A DNA stretch of 64,000 bases from Candolleomyces eurysporus (Eukaryota > Basidiomycota > Agaricomycetes > Agaricales > Psathyrellaceae), in the NCBI GenBank assembly GCA_027579435.1, contig JANBPK010001189.1:62001-126000 (forward strand). The letters run 5' to 3'. Shown in pieces: positions 51,306 through 61,972 of this stretch. How positions within the stretch are numbered: the first letter of the stretch is position 1; every line of letters begins with the position of its first letter. The notes below the pieces were generated by a model. It saw only the letters and a list, made by a program, of their open reading frames with translations. It was not told where the DNA came from and ran no database searches. Position numbers and translations under genes: made by a program.

Positions 51306-52474
51306 ATGTCCTCAAGAATCAATATCACCCGTCCTGCGACCGACTCGTACAACACAGACCCCCATGGCCTGTCCAACTCGAGGCCTTCTACAGGCTACAG
51401 GGCAGCCAACCCCGACGGCCCATTCGAGAAGTTCCACGCCGTCAGCAAGCAAGTCGAAGACAACGTTGAGATCTACTCTCAACTTTTGAAGCCCTATTTG
51501 CCAGCAATTGGCCGCTTCCTGATCGTGGTGACCTTTTTGGAGGATGCGCTGAGGATTCTTACACAGTGGGGCGACCAGATCCGGTATCTGCAGAAGTACG
51601 TATTGTCATCCACACGTTTCGTGCGACCCTCTCGCTAGCATACTCATCGTCCTTTGATAGCCACCGACACTTCCCCTGGGGCATTTCGCACCTGTTCCTC
51701 CTCTTTAACGTTCTTGTGAGCCCGTTGCGCACTTTATTCCAAGATTGCATGTTTTGACCAGCGTATTAAGACAATGCTCGTTGGATCCTCCGCCGTCATT
51801 GGCAAGCGTTACACCGAATACGCAGTGGGCGGTCTTCTCGGCGTTGTCGTCATTCAAGGGTTCGGCTATGGACTTATCTTCGACCTCAACTTCTTCCTCC
51901 GCAATCTCAGCGTTATTGGCGGGCTCTTCATGGTCTTCAGTGACTCTATGATCTCCCGCAAATCCGGTTTCGCTGGCCTTCCCCAAATCACAGAAACAGA
52001 CCGGAAGAAATAGTGCGTCGATTTCATTTTCCATGTTTCCATGCAACACAAACTCATGCCCTTGCAACGTGTAGTTTCCTCCTGGCTGGTCGCGTTCTCT
52101 TGATCTTCCTGTTCCTTGGGTTCATCCTCCAGGGTCAATGGAGCGTCATGCGTGTCATCGTTTCGATCATTGGTTTCGCTGCCTGCATTATGGTTGCCGT
52201 CGGTTTCAAGGCCAAGTGGTCAGCCGCATTCCTCGTGCTTGTTCTCAGCATCTTCAATGTCTTTGCAAACAACTGGTGGAGCGTGCACTCTGCGCACCCT
52301 GAACGCGATTTCTTGAAGTATGACTTCTTCCAAACTCTCTGTAAGTATCCCTTTTGCGCCTTTCTGAACGATTGCTTATGTTTCATTCTTTCAGCCATTG
52401 TTGGTGGGCTCATTCTCGTTGTCAACATGGGGCCTGGTGGTTTGTCCGTCGACGAGAAGAAGAAGACCTTCTAA
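51306..52474 (+). CDS. ERV29: ER cargo receptor ERV29/SURF4 family
   Basis: This is a multi-pass membrane receptor that loads soluble secretory cargo into COPII vesicles at the ER. Exons are 51306-51595, 51661-51715, 51771-52012 (51762 is also possible), 52075-52340 and 52395-52474, giving about 310 aa, typical for the family. Hallmarks are RFLIVVTFLEDALRI and RYLQNHRHFPWG (across an intron), LFMVFSDS, GRVLLIFLFLGFIL, FLKYDFFQTLSIVGG and MGPGGLSVDEKKKTF. The C-terminal KKTF is a KKXX ER-retrieval signal. At least six hydrophobic segments are visible. It is a conserved housekeeping gene in good condition. The divergent N-terminal 50 residues are polar and face the cytosol in homologues. Confidence 0.95.
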
Positions 52475-52727
52475 ACTATAATGTCTGCAAAAACCATGCA
52501 TGCCGCGCCGGTGGGCTGCTTGCACTCGCATAGCTTACCAACCTAATTTACAGCGAGGGATACCCTGAACATCTGGGATTTTTAATTTGAATTTACCTTC
52601 CGCTGTATATCCTTAGTGCGTTTTATTGTATCATGCCTAAAGATTATTTATTTCACGGCTACAAGCAGGGTTCAATCGTCATCGTCATGGCCTGGTAGGA
52701 CATTATGGTGTACGTGTGCTCTCTGGA

Positions 52728-53506
52728 CTAGTTTGCTGCAGTGATGACTATAGCACTCAACGGAATGGCAACTGACGCGGCCGTATTCGCAGCTCCGTTC
52801 TCTCCAGCTCCGTTCCCTCTGGCTCTCCTCCCTTTTTCGAGGATGCAGAATGATATGACGACTGTGTCCAGGATCTCCAGACCCAAGTCAGTGATGGTCA
52901 GTGTGGCTGGATCGTACACCTCCTTGGGCGGGGATTGCTTGTGGTCTTTGTATCGGTAAGATTTCTTGAAACGTGCGATGGGGTTCTTCTTATCCGTCTC
53001 GGAGTATAGCTACAATGATTTTTATCCAGCCCTTTGGAACAAGAACAAGGAGCAAGCTCGACATACCTCGAAACCGGGCCGAGGAGCGTTGCCTTCCATT
53101 TGAAGTTTCGTCCGTTCAAGTCTGTGAAGTACACCGTGCTGGAATGTTACGGCTCCTATCATCAATTTCGAACGCTACCTCGAGTATGAGGAATCAACGC
53201 ACTGTTTGAACGGTAATATACTCTTTCTTGTCCAAGAGCGACCTTGTCCGAACGGACGTCCTTCCAGACCCACTGGGCCAATTGTACACCATTGTCGTTG
53301 AAGATCTTCGTCACGGACTCTGGGCCGTTGTGTTCTGTCCTGACAGTGTAGAACTCTTTCCCGGTTTGTTGATCTGTAATTATGGTGTTGCAGGGGTTGT
53401 CGGGCTCGAGGACAAGAACGAGGGTGGTGGGTTCTGTGGGCAGACTGAGGCTGCGGTGGGGGTGGCTTTGCCTTACCAGTGGGAATATATATCCTGGAGG
53501 ATCCAC
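52728..53506 (-). CDS. DUF6593 family protein, second member
   Basis: Minus-strand pieces fit the DUF6593 pattern: TTLVLVLEPDNPCNTII and VQLAQWVWKD, then VYFTDLNGRNFKWKATLLG, then LYSETDKKNPIARFKKS and LTITDLGLEILDTVVISF. The last exon is 52728-53009. The earlier exon edges are tentative: the donor that keeps frame before LYSETD is a weak GTTTCG, and a join near 53150-53220 is unclear. I found no certain start codon; the frame is open from about 53506, and an upstream first exon is possible. The function is unknown. A C-terminal hydrophobic stretch (AASVAIPLSAIVITAAN) may be a weak membrane segment. Confidence 0.65.
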
Positions 53507-54595
53507 AATTGCTGTAAGACGAAGACAGAATGCACTGCCCTTATCTGCTAGTCAACTTCTTCTGACATAGGCTATGGAGCGTTGGCCCATGCCAGTGTGC
53601 AAAGTGTCCAATAAGGTGACGACGTCATACACCTGAATCTAGGTTTGGCTAAAGATAGTGTAACGTGAGGAATTTCTGTTCGGCGAAGCCGCGAAGGTTT
53701 TTTTTCTCATTCAATTTGCTTCATCATGTCCCTAGCCGCCTACGTGATGGTTTGCTTCACATTCTGTGCTTTAGTTATCCACGATCTGATGTTGGCTCCT
53801 CACAAAAAGTATATTACGACTTGGCGTCTCCGACTCGCTTCGAATTACTCAACCCCAACTTGTCGTCGAGAGAAAATGCCTACAGCTCTTAACATTCCCT
53901 TGAAGTTGATCTTGCCACTTTCTAGATCAGCGACTGCACAAGGGAAGCAGTGGACGAACGAGCCGATTACCTATAACGAGAGGCAAGGACAACGGTGAAC
54001 AACCGATCGGTGGGTAGGTGTTATGGTGAGTACCTTGATTTCGTCTCCAAGGATCGAATACACATCATAGGCCATGAACGTGCCGCCTATCTGGACGTAG
54101 TTGATAGCGTCGTTGGCAACACTTTCGCCACCGGTCGCATCGATCTGTAAACTAGGCTCATTTCCCTTTCGTGTTCTTATGCTTATTGAAATAAATTAAG
54201 CGGTCGCGTGAGGTCACAAAGGCGCGGTCGGCTTGGCGCGTCCGCTTTGACCTTTGTGAGCCCAAAACGGATAAGTATTGTGGACTCGTTTTGGCCATTT
54301 AACAACGGTGTAATGACAAAGCACTCGGGCCTTTAAACAACTTCTAGTACCTCGTGAATTGTTCTGTTCTCTTCCCTCGCCACCGACGACCACCCATCAC
54401 AATCTCCACCACTACCACAATCCCTCAGATCAACGGCGAGTCTCTGACAGTCCATTGACTAGAACCTGTGTCCTGTACCTGAGGACTTTCTATCTCCACG
54501 ATTACGAACAGAAAGCCCAACCAGACGAACGAACACCCACAGCTATCCCACCTGCCACTCACCAGACGCATCCGATTGAAGACAAAGAAGTCACC
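53507..54595. other. Intergenic region with an unassigned minus-strand open block
   Basis: Near 54025-54150 the minus strand reads INYVQIGGTFMAYDVYSI between plausible splice sites. It could be an exon of a lost or unassembled gene. The region after 54200 is the presumed promoter and 5' leader of the next gene. Confidence 0.3.
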
Positions 54596-57391
54596 ATGGA
54601 TAGTAGCCCCACACCAGCACCCAGAACCAACGGCAAAGGCAAGAAAGTGAACATTATGGACTTCTTTACAGAACCTCCACACCTTGTTGAACGGCGAAGA
54701 AAGGCTGCCTTACAGACAGTGCCAACTACCCCCAACAACGCAACCAGGCCTCAGGCTCAGCAATGGGGCAAGACAGGCGTGTCGCAGGCTCAGATAATCA
54801 TGCCCAGTGCACCAGGGAAAGATACCCAGATGTAAGTCGCCGAGCACTCGACCACTATCGCGATACAACCTTCAACTAACACGTGCCACAGGGCCGCTGG
54901 AAATCAGGAGGATGACAAGACGGATGTAGCAGACGATGCGACAGACGTCGGAGACCTCAAGGATTTTGAAGAAGTAGAAGCGGAAGCACAAGCCGCAGGC
55001 CTATCGAGCGAGGTTACGACGAACTTCAGGACGCCAGTGCACCAGACTTCGCAGGGCCAAGGGCAGAGGCGGAACGGACTCGTACGGCAGGATGCTATCA
55101 CCCCAGAATCAGCGTACCAGGAGTTCAGCTCGCCGTCGACGAGCGGACCCTTCTCAAAAGCCCCACTGCCTTCGCTCTTCGAACGATTGGCCGCAACACC
55201 CACGACGCCGGATCCTACGGCCCCTACACCCGCGATGGTGGACGATTTCATTGCGTCGGCGTTGAACATGCACACCTCACACCTTGTGTCCCAGCAACAC
55301 CATGATGCCAGGCCGCCTGCAGGACAGGCAGCCTCAAACCTGCAAATACAGAACGGTGTAGCTACCCAGCCCAAGCTTGAGCGTATGACGCCCGAGATGG
55401 TGGGAGGGACAGCGGATGCAACGTCTGCGATGCAGGTTCAAGAGACGCCGTCCATGCAGGAGCGAGCACGCAGCAGTGCGTTTTCCGCTGGTTCAGGGTT
55501 CAACTCGACGGCGCGTTCAACATTCGGGGGAGCATCTTCAGCGCAAACCCGAAGTGCTTGGGGCACGGGAAACAATCAGCAGCCGCAGACCACCAGCACC
55601 ACCTCATTCGCACAGACGCTCGAGAATGACCTCGCGCAATTTGGCTTTGGCGCCAAGATCACTCAAGCCAGAGCCACTGATCAAGTAAGTCAATACCCAT
55701 CATCCTTTGTGTTTTCGTCGAGAAAGAGAGCACAAAAGGACTCACCACCGGCTTTTTTTTCTTCTTTTGTTTCTTCGTAAGCAAAGACGACGACTGGTGC
55801 CACATGGACCTCTATATGGGATCATCAGCAATCACAAAAATCAACAGCACCGGAGCAGCCTACTCAAAGGACTGTAATACAAGCACCGAGTGAGACGTCA
55901 CAGGAGGGAAACCTCCAGTTACAATTCCAGCCTGAAGCTCCCTCGTCGACCCAGCCTAAAGGTCTTCAGCAGCAACAAGCTACGGAGTCGACACCCCAGC
56001 CCAACATGACCGCAGCTGCGCCTCAAAACACCTTCTCTTTCAACAGCGCATTTTCATTCAGCACGACGAGTGGCTTCTCCGTCAATCCAGCACCATCCAC
56101 ATCCGCGGTCACGACTTGGAACCCAAAAACCCAGAACAGCGTCGCGTTCGATGGAGCGCCATCCAAACCCGCGGCTACGATTTACGCCCCAAGCACCCAG
56201 AACCACGTCGCCTTCGGCGCAGTACCATCCACATCCACGGCTGCGATTGGGAACCCGAACAACCAAATCGACTTCGCCACCCAGCAGGTCTGGGCCCCAC
56301 CACCACCAAAGGTGCTGACCGACGTTGAAAGGTGCAATCTATGGTGGGCCGAAATGAGCAGGAGGGTGGCCTTTGACGAAGAGCAGAAACGAGCGAGGGA
56401 GGCCAAGGCAAGGGAGGAAGCCGCGAAGATGAAGGTGCCAATGAAGACGCCTCCGTTTGCGGTAGTGACAGGGCCAGAGGAGAAAGGGAAGGTGGAAGAA
56501 GTGAAAGGAGTGAGGGTGAGGCCAGAGGAGATCATCCCGGGCAACGCTGCTTCGGAATTCTACAAAAAAATATTGGAGCACGAGGAGGCCTTTGATAAAA
56601 GGAGAAACGCTGGAGGGTCCTTGCTTTTGACGGAGACGGGGAAACCCGAGACGAAGGCCGACGGATGGAGGCGTTACAATGCGATAATGGACAAGAAGGA
56701 GGAGGAGAGGAAGAAGAGGAGGTTTGAAGAGGTAAGGATATTTGTTTGATGATTTCTGAGAGATGTGCTGATTAATTTTGCGCTATAGGCCTTCAATGGG
56801 ACCCGGAAGCGAAGATATTATCTGGCCGGCGATGACGACTTGGAGAACATCGCGGCAAGCCACCACACGTTGTCGCCTCGAGTCGCCTATCATCAGCTAT
56901 ATCCAGCTGACGACGTGGCTGTGCCACCTCTCCCCGTTCCGCATCCGCCCAACGCTTCCTTCCCAGTGCCAGCGGTCGAAGAGCAAGGCGACGGATGGGT
57001 GAACCCGGAGTGGGTCAATGAGGGAAAGGCAAAGGAAAGGAAGGTGATAGGGCTGGGAAGATCATTGAAGGCACTGGCGTCCGGGGTCTTCACTACCGTG
57101 AAGGGGAAGCTCAAGGCGATTTGGGGGCGAGGACAGGCGATGAAGAAAGCGCAGGCGACAACGCCGCACTTCAAGGTCACCGAGCAGGAACTGGCGGAGC
57201 TGGGTGTGAACTTTGAGGACTATCAGAAGATGGCCCGACAGGTCTTTGAGGAGATGGGTTTCCAGGTGCCCCAGGAGCCTGTCGTCAATCCCTTCGACGA
57301 CGACGACGAGGAAGATGGAGATTACATCGACGATGGCGATAGTGAATCAACCGAAAGCATATTCACAGGCTCCGTTTCTGATGACTTGTAA
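54596..57391 (+). CDS. Large disordered protein, uncharacterised
   Basis: Four exons at 54596-54831, 54892-55684, 55787-56731 and 56789-57391 give 858 aa with all phases matching. I do not recognise the family. Most of it is Gln/Ser/Thr/Pro-rich and low in complexity. A triple 22-residue repeat lies near 56090, then a charged, probably helical segment (RRVAFDEEQKRAREAKAREE), an AEMS-like block, and a C-terminal part with QELAELGVNFEDYQKMARQ and a very acidic end. It has no signal peptide or membrane segment. The short FSFNSAFSFS motifs are faintly nucleoporin-like, but true FG repeats are absent. Confidence 0.72.
56090..56280 (+). repeat. Coding tandem repeat, about 66-bp units
   Basis: Three units of about 22 codons begin APSTSAVTTWNPKTQN, APSKPAATIYAPSTQN and VPSTSTAAIGNPNNQ. 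They sit inside the disordered protein at 54596. The DNA copies are still fairly similar, so the expansion is not ancient. Confidence 0.75.
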
Positions 57392-58085
57392 TTATAACAA
57401 CGACAAATAGCTATTTGACTAACTTGAATGTCAAAGCAATCTACTTTAGAATCACCCATCGACATAAGCTCTGTGCTAAGTATTACGTTCAGTCGTTTAG
57501 AAAATTACCCAACTATCTCTTTCCCCTCTGGTTGGGATTACGAGGTGGTTACGTGCCAAAGCGAAGAGATACCAGCTCTAGGATTCTCCTAGAAAACGAC
57601 ACGCTGTACGAAATAATCGAACTCAAACGCGACCCTTTTCCGACCTTTCCACGCATTGCGGACGATGAGAAAGGGGTGTAATAAGAGGGCTCTGTGCCTC
57701 CATTTTAGCCATAGAGCCGCCAACGTTTACAGCGGTTGGGTATGGATCTCTTGTATTGAGTTTAATACGGATAGGGTTTAGTCATTTTCGGCCAGGATCG
57801 ACAAATCGACACATTGCAATCAAGCTGGTGCTCAAGAACAAGGATGAGCTGAAGACGAGCTTATTCGCCCGCAGGACATAAGACATTGGACGAGAACGTC
57901 ATTCGCGCAGTACTTAAATTATTGTAGATTACTACATCTCATTGCTTCGTCGGCGACTTCTTCGATTTCGTGAAGACTGTCCGACAGTACAAAGGTACGA
58001 AAGAACTTTGTTCAATCCGGAGGCAATCGCGAAGAGATCATGGAAGGGGAAACTTTGCCTTGCCCTGGAAAGTGAATCGAAGGGA
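57392..58085. other. Intergenic region between convergent genes
   Basis: Two genes end here from opposite sides. A short plus-strand frame at 57415-57681 has no family motif. Nothing else is seen. Confidence 0.45.
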
Positions 58086-61000
58086 TTAGCATTCTCTGGC
58101 GAGATCTCGGAGCGGGAAAAGTGGTCGTGACGCACTCTGTGTGTACTGCCAAGGGTAGTTGAGGGAGTTTGGAAGATAATTGGCTGAGACATGCTTTGGT
58201 GGCATCGAAGGTCCACTGGTAGCACCTGGCCCTCTTGATTGAGGAACAGCGCTGTATGGTGACGTATCACACGGTGGCAGCGAGATATGGTCGTACGAGG
58301 GTAATACAGCTAGTGGAAGAAGTCAGAAATATTACCTATGAACCTATGCTCTATACTGGAGTCGACGTACCAATTCGAGAGGCATCGCTCACTTTCCCGC
58401 TTTTGAACGGATCGAAGCTAGTTCTAACGTTGGGTTTTGTGATGTCCTTGGAAACTGGAGGGTGAATTCCAAAGAAAGGATTGAGCCGTTGAGGTGCCTT
58501 CAGTGTCCGATGGTGAGCCTATCAATATAACAGTCGACAACACATCATACCGAGTTCGAAACGTCTGGCTCCTTCGATGTACCTTCGTCTGGCTTAATGG
58601 TAGTATTCTTGATACCTTTAAAAGGAGGAATGGGTTGGATGACCATGGGCACGCGTATCTTCTGCTGAAGCGATCCTGGATCATCTGGATTGGGCGATGT
58701 GTCCGACGGCTTTTGAGGGTCATCGTTGAGTTTATCCGGGCCTGACTCAGCGCTTCCCGAGATCGTTGAATTATTTACAAATTTTTTGTTCTCCTGCGTC
58801 AGGTACTCCTTCCCCATTGTCACGGACTCGTAGCAATCGAGAGGATGAGCAAGTGTCTGCGCAATGATAGGATGGATTGAGCGGAGAACAATCGCACATA
58901 TGACGCTGCCCTAAAACAAACCTCATTCGCAGAAACCGTAGGCGCAGCTGGAGAAGCAGGCCTGGGTTGAAGGCTTTTAGCATCTCTACCGGCAGTAGAG
59001 GAGCCTGTAGTCGCTGTAGTACCAGCCTTACCAGCAATAGAGGGGACGTTAGTCTTGCTTCAACCAACGGCGATATGTTAGGGCATAGATTCTCACTTGC
59101 TCGAAAGCACCGGCTGAAGGTCTTCCATCGTCACGGGCTGGCTGGTTAATGCACTGATCCCTACGGGCTCCAATCTCAGAGCTTTGAGCGATGTTTTGAA
59201 CATCTTGATCAACCGGGACTCTTCCGGACTTCTTTGGAGATGAGTGCGGGACTGAGGCTGCCGACATGGAAGGAGTAATCGAGATATCCTGACTCTGCAC
59301 CAGGTCTTCTCCCACCGATGCTACAGCAAAGGACTCCGGTAGTTGTTCGTCTTTAGATAACAAGTATGCAACCCCTGTTGACCTTGAGCTACGACATAGA
59401 GCGGCGCGACTTTTACCACCCACCGTTCCGAACACAAATCGTTCGAGATTGGAGCAGGTCAATACATGAATCAACTGTTCGTAAATAGGCAAGTGATATC
59501 AGCCCTAGAATCTAAGAGGTATGGAATCAGAGCATTTACCATCCCACGCAGTGGTATCATCGAGGCTCGAAAGTCTCCAATCGTCGTCATGACTCAAAGC
59601 GCATTCTGCGCCTGTCTACATTGAACGCTAGATGTCGAATTGAGATTTCTGTTGGTCAAAAAGATGACTTACCATTTCTAGCAGGAGGTCCGCGATTTTG
59701 TCACAAGGGTGAAAGTTCTGAAAGGTAGATGAGGAGACGTTCTGACGCGCGTCATTACGAATAATTCACCTTTCCGGACACTGGAATTAAAGACTCAATT
59801 TGAATTCCAGATGTCAGACTGTACTTTTCACCACCTGATGGTAAGGTTGAAGAAGAAGGATTGCCCCGTCTATCTTCGTTTCTCCCTGGGTTCCCATTAC
59901 GACTATGTCGCCTGTCGGTGTCTTTGTAGCTGTCAGAAAAGCGAGAGTCATGGCCGCCGCCCCTGGACCCGGAGGTGGGGTTCAACGACGGTTTGTTCAA
60001 GCGCAAACGAAAATCTTTGGAAAGTAACAGCTTGAAACCCCGAAGGAAAAGACACTGATCGTTCCTCCGGCGGCGCTTGGCGGTTGCTGGTGCAAGGATC
60101 GGGCCAGATTGAACCTCTGCCGTCCCTCGGTCTGTCCACCTATAACTTGAGACCTGATCTGCATCATTTTGAGTCCTCTTGCGAACTAGCTTCATGGTAT
60201 CATGCGAGGCCTTCGGGACATCGCGCCATGCCGCAAGGGCCCAACTGTCGGTCTTGATACACCCAGATACGATATATAAAGGATCCTCATCGTCTATTCG
60301 TCGAATACTGTTTGCATGTTGATAGACGACACCAGCATGCTTGACCAAGAAGTCACGAAGAGCAATAGGGTCGTCAAGCTTCTCAAGGTCCGCTGCTGCC
60401 GTACACGCGAGTATAGCACCTTCTTCAAATTCGCAGTGAAATTTAAACAGTTTGGGGCTTTGCGATCGATGTTCGTTAACATCAAGGGCTTCTGTAAGAT
60501 AATCCGTTACGTACCATCCATCTTTCGATGCCTTGACAGTCGCAGAACCGCCGGTGACGACAGTATGACCTGCTGAGAGCTCAGGGTGCGAGGTGATCTT
60601 CTTCGGAGGTAGCTGCTCCGGCTCGACACCAGGCACAGCCAACAACCACCCAGAGTCTTCCCATATGTTGAATATCTTCTGGAAACCGTCCGTCAAGTCG
60701 AAGGTTCCCACATCGCCTGGAACTATCCCTCGCTCTCCAGCATGAGGAGGTCGAGGATGCCAGCATGCCAAACCTTTTCTACAGCGCAGCATTCCTCGGA
60801 CGTAGATCTCTGCGTTCGTGGTCTCTTGTACTAACGTCGATCGCAAGTCGAGGTTACTCAATGCAGTCTGTCATTGAAGTCAGCACATCTGGAGGGAAAG
60901 CTAATAGGTGTCCGAGCAAAGAATACGCACCACACTGAAATCGTCTTCCTTGTCTTCGTTTGGCAGTTGAGTTTCCGCGCCCTCTCGACCGACATTGACC

Positions 61001-61362
61001 GTTGCGGAAGTGGAACCTTGTCGGATCGTTGGGGTTGGAGCAGGCAGCGCCATCGGCGCGAGTTCGGCGCGCTCTGTGGGTGCTGGCTGATGTATGAGTG
61101 CATTCCGAAACTCGGGGGACCGGAAGAATCTGGAGACTTGCTGAAAGAAGCTACAGCGTCGTTCTTTTGGGGTCGATTTATCAGGTGTCAAATTGGAGTC
61201 GGTGGGGCCGCTAGCGACCGAAAGAGTTACTGCGCCTGTGCCCAAGCTGATGTTAATGCTGGAGGTAATCATGTCATTTCCTGCAGTCCTGAACTCTGTG
61301 TCTTGGATGTTCTGGTGATGAGCGCCCGAGAACAGGGAAGTATTCGTTTTCTTCTTAGTCAT
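58086..61362 (-). CDS. Modular fusion protein E: shared module plus disordered tail
   Basis: Minus-strand exons are 60931-61362, 60515-60867, 59770-60457, 59673-59717, 59540-59615, 59424-59474, 59097-59374, 58922-59026, 58551-58856, 58371-58497 and 58086-58309. The phases agree throughout and give 894 aa. The start is MTKKKTN, aligned to MAKKGTD and MAKESPA of the paralogues. Module motifs are FRTAGNDM, GLACWHPRPP, GIVPGDVGTFDLTDGF, SGCIKTDSWALAAW, DQCLFLRGFKLLLSKDFRL, FHPCDKIADLLLEM and AECALSHDDDW; then GVAYLLSKDEQ. After that no enzyme domain is seen, only a Ser/Pro-rich tail with blocks like PLDCYESVTMGKEYL. Exon 2 length (353 nt) equals that of fusion A, while the sequence is diverged. 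It may be the ancestral form without a partner domain, or its partner may be unrecognised. Confidence 0.78.
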
Positions 61363-61972
61363 GATATGGAGGAGGATGGGCAATGATGAGCGGGAGTGTG
61401 ATAGAAAGCCTGAAATCGGGGGACATCGTGGCCTTGGCCAAATCAGTCAAATTGGTGTAAAATCCCATGTGATGAGTTGGCTGTGCCCCCCTTGTGCGGA
61501 ATTTTAGCACGACGCTAATTTCGGAGGGCTGGAGACGGGGACGCTCTTCCTCCAACCCTATCCCTGATCATGAGAAAGAGGAAGAAAGCAAGATGAATGT
61601 AAGCGTAAGTGGGTGGTTGAAGTGCGGAGACGCTATCAGCTTTCGCGGCTAACAGTGACAAACAGCCTCCCAGAAGATCTTGCCTTGCAATTGTGCCTAT
61701 CTTGACTTCGAACGCACGTACGTTTTGTTGAAATGAGAACATTTTCTTTTTGTTAAACTAGGATTTTCAAAGGACACGTCTGAGCTAACCACGGAAACAT
61801 CCGTCTATTTAAGCTCTGCGTTTCAGATTCAACACTGGCAGGTGGTTATATACGCCAGAACGAAGGAGAGAGCGTCGACTTATTAACAATCATGTTCGAA
61901 TGTTTCATTTCTTGTACCGCTCCTTCAGAGGTTTTCTGTGAATTTAGCTACGCGAATTTAGCTACGTGTAAA
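61363..61972. other. Spacer between fusions E and F
   Basis: This holds the promoter side of fusion E and the 3' flank of fusion F. No gene is seen. Confidence 0.5.

Noticed and set aside
53665..53998. Plus-strand frames after the second DUF6593 gene
   Set aside because: Low-information peptides without motifs or splice support.
55037..56749. FG-nucleoporin identity for the disordered protein
   Set aside because: Only a few F-S motifs are present; true FG/GLFG repeats and a nucleoporin C-terminal domain are missing.
57415..57681. An 88-codon plus-strand frame
   Set aside because: Composition resembles non-coding DNA; there is no family motif, and it lies directly after a gene end.
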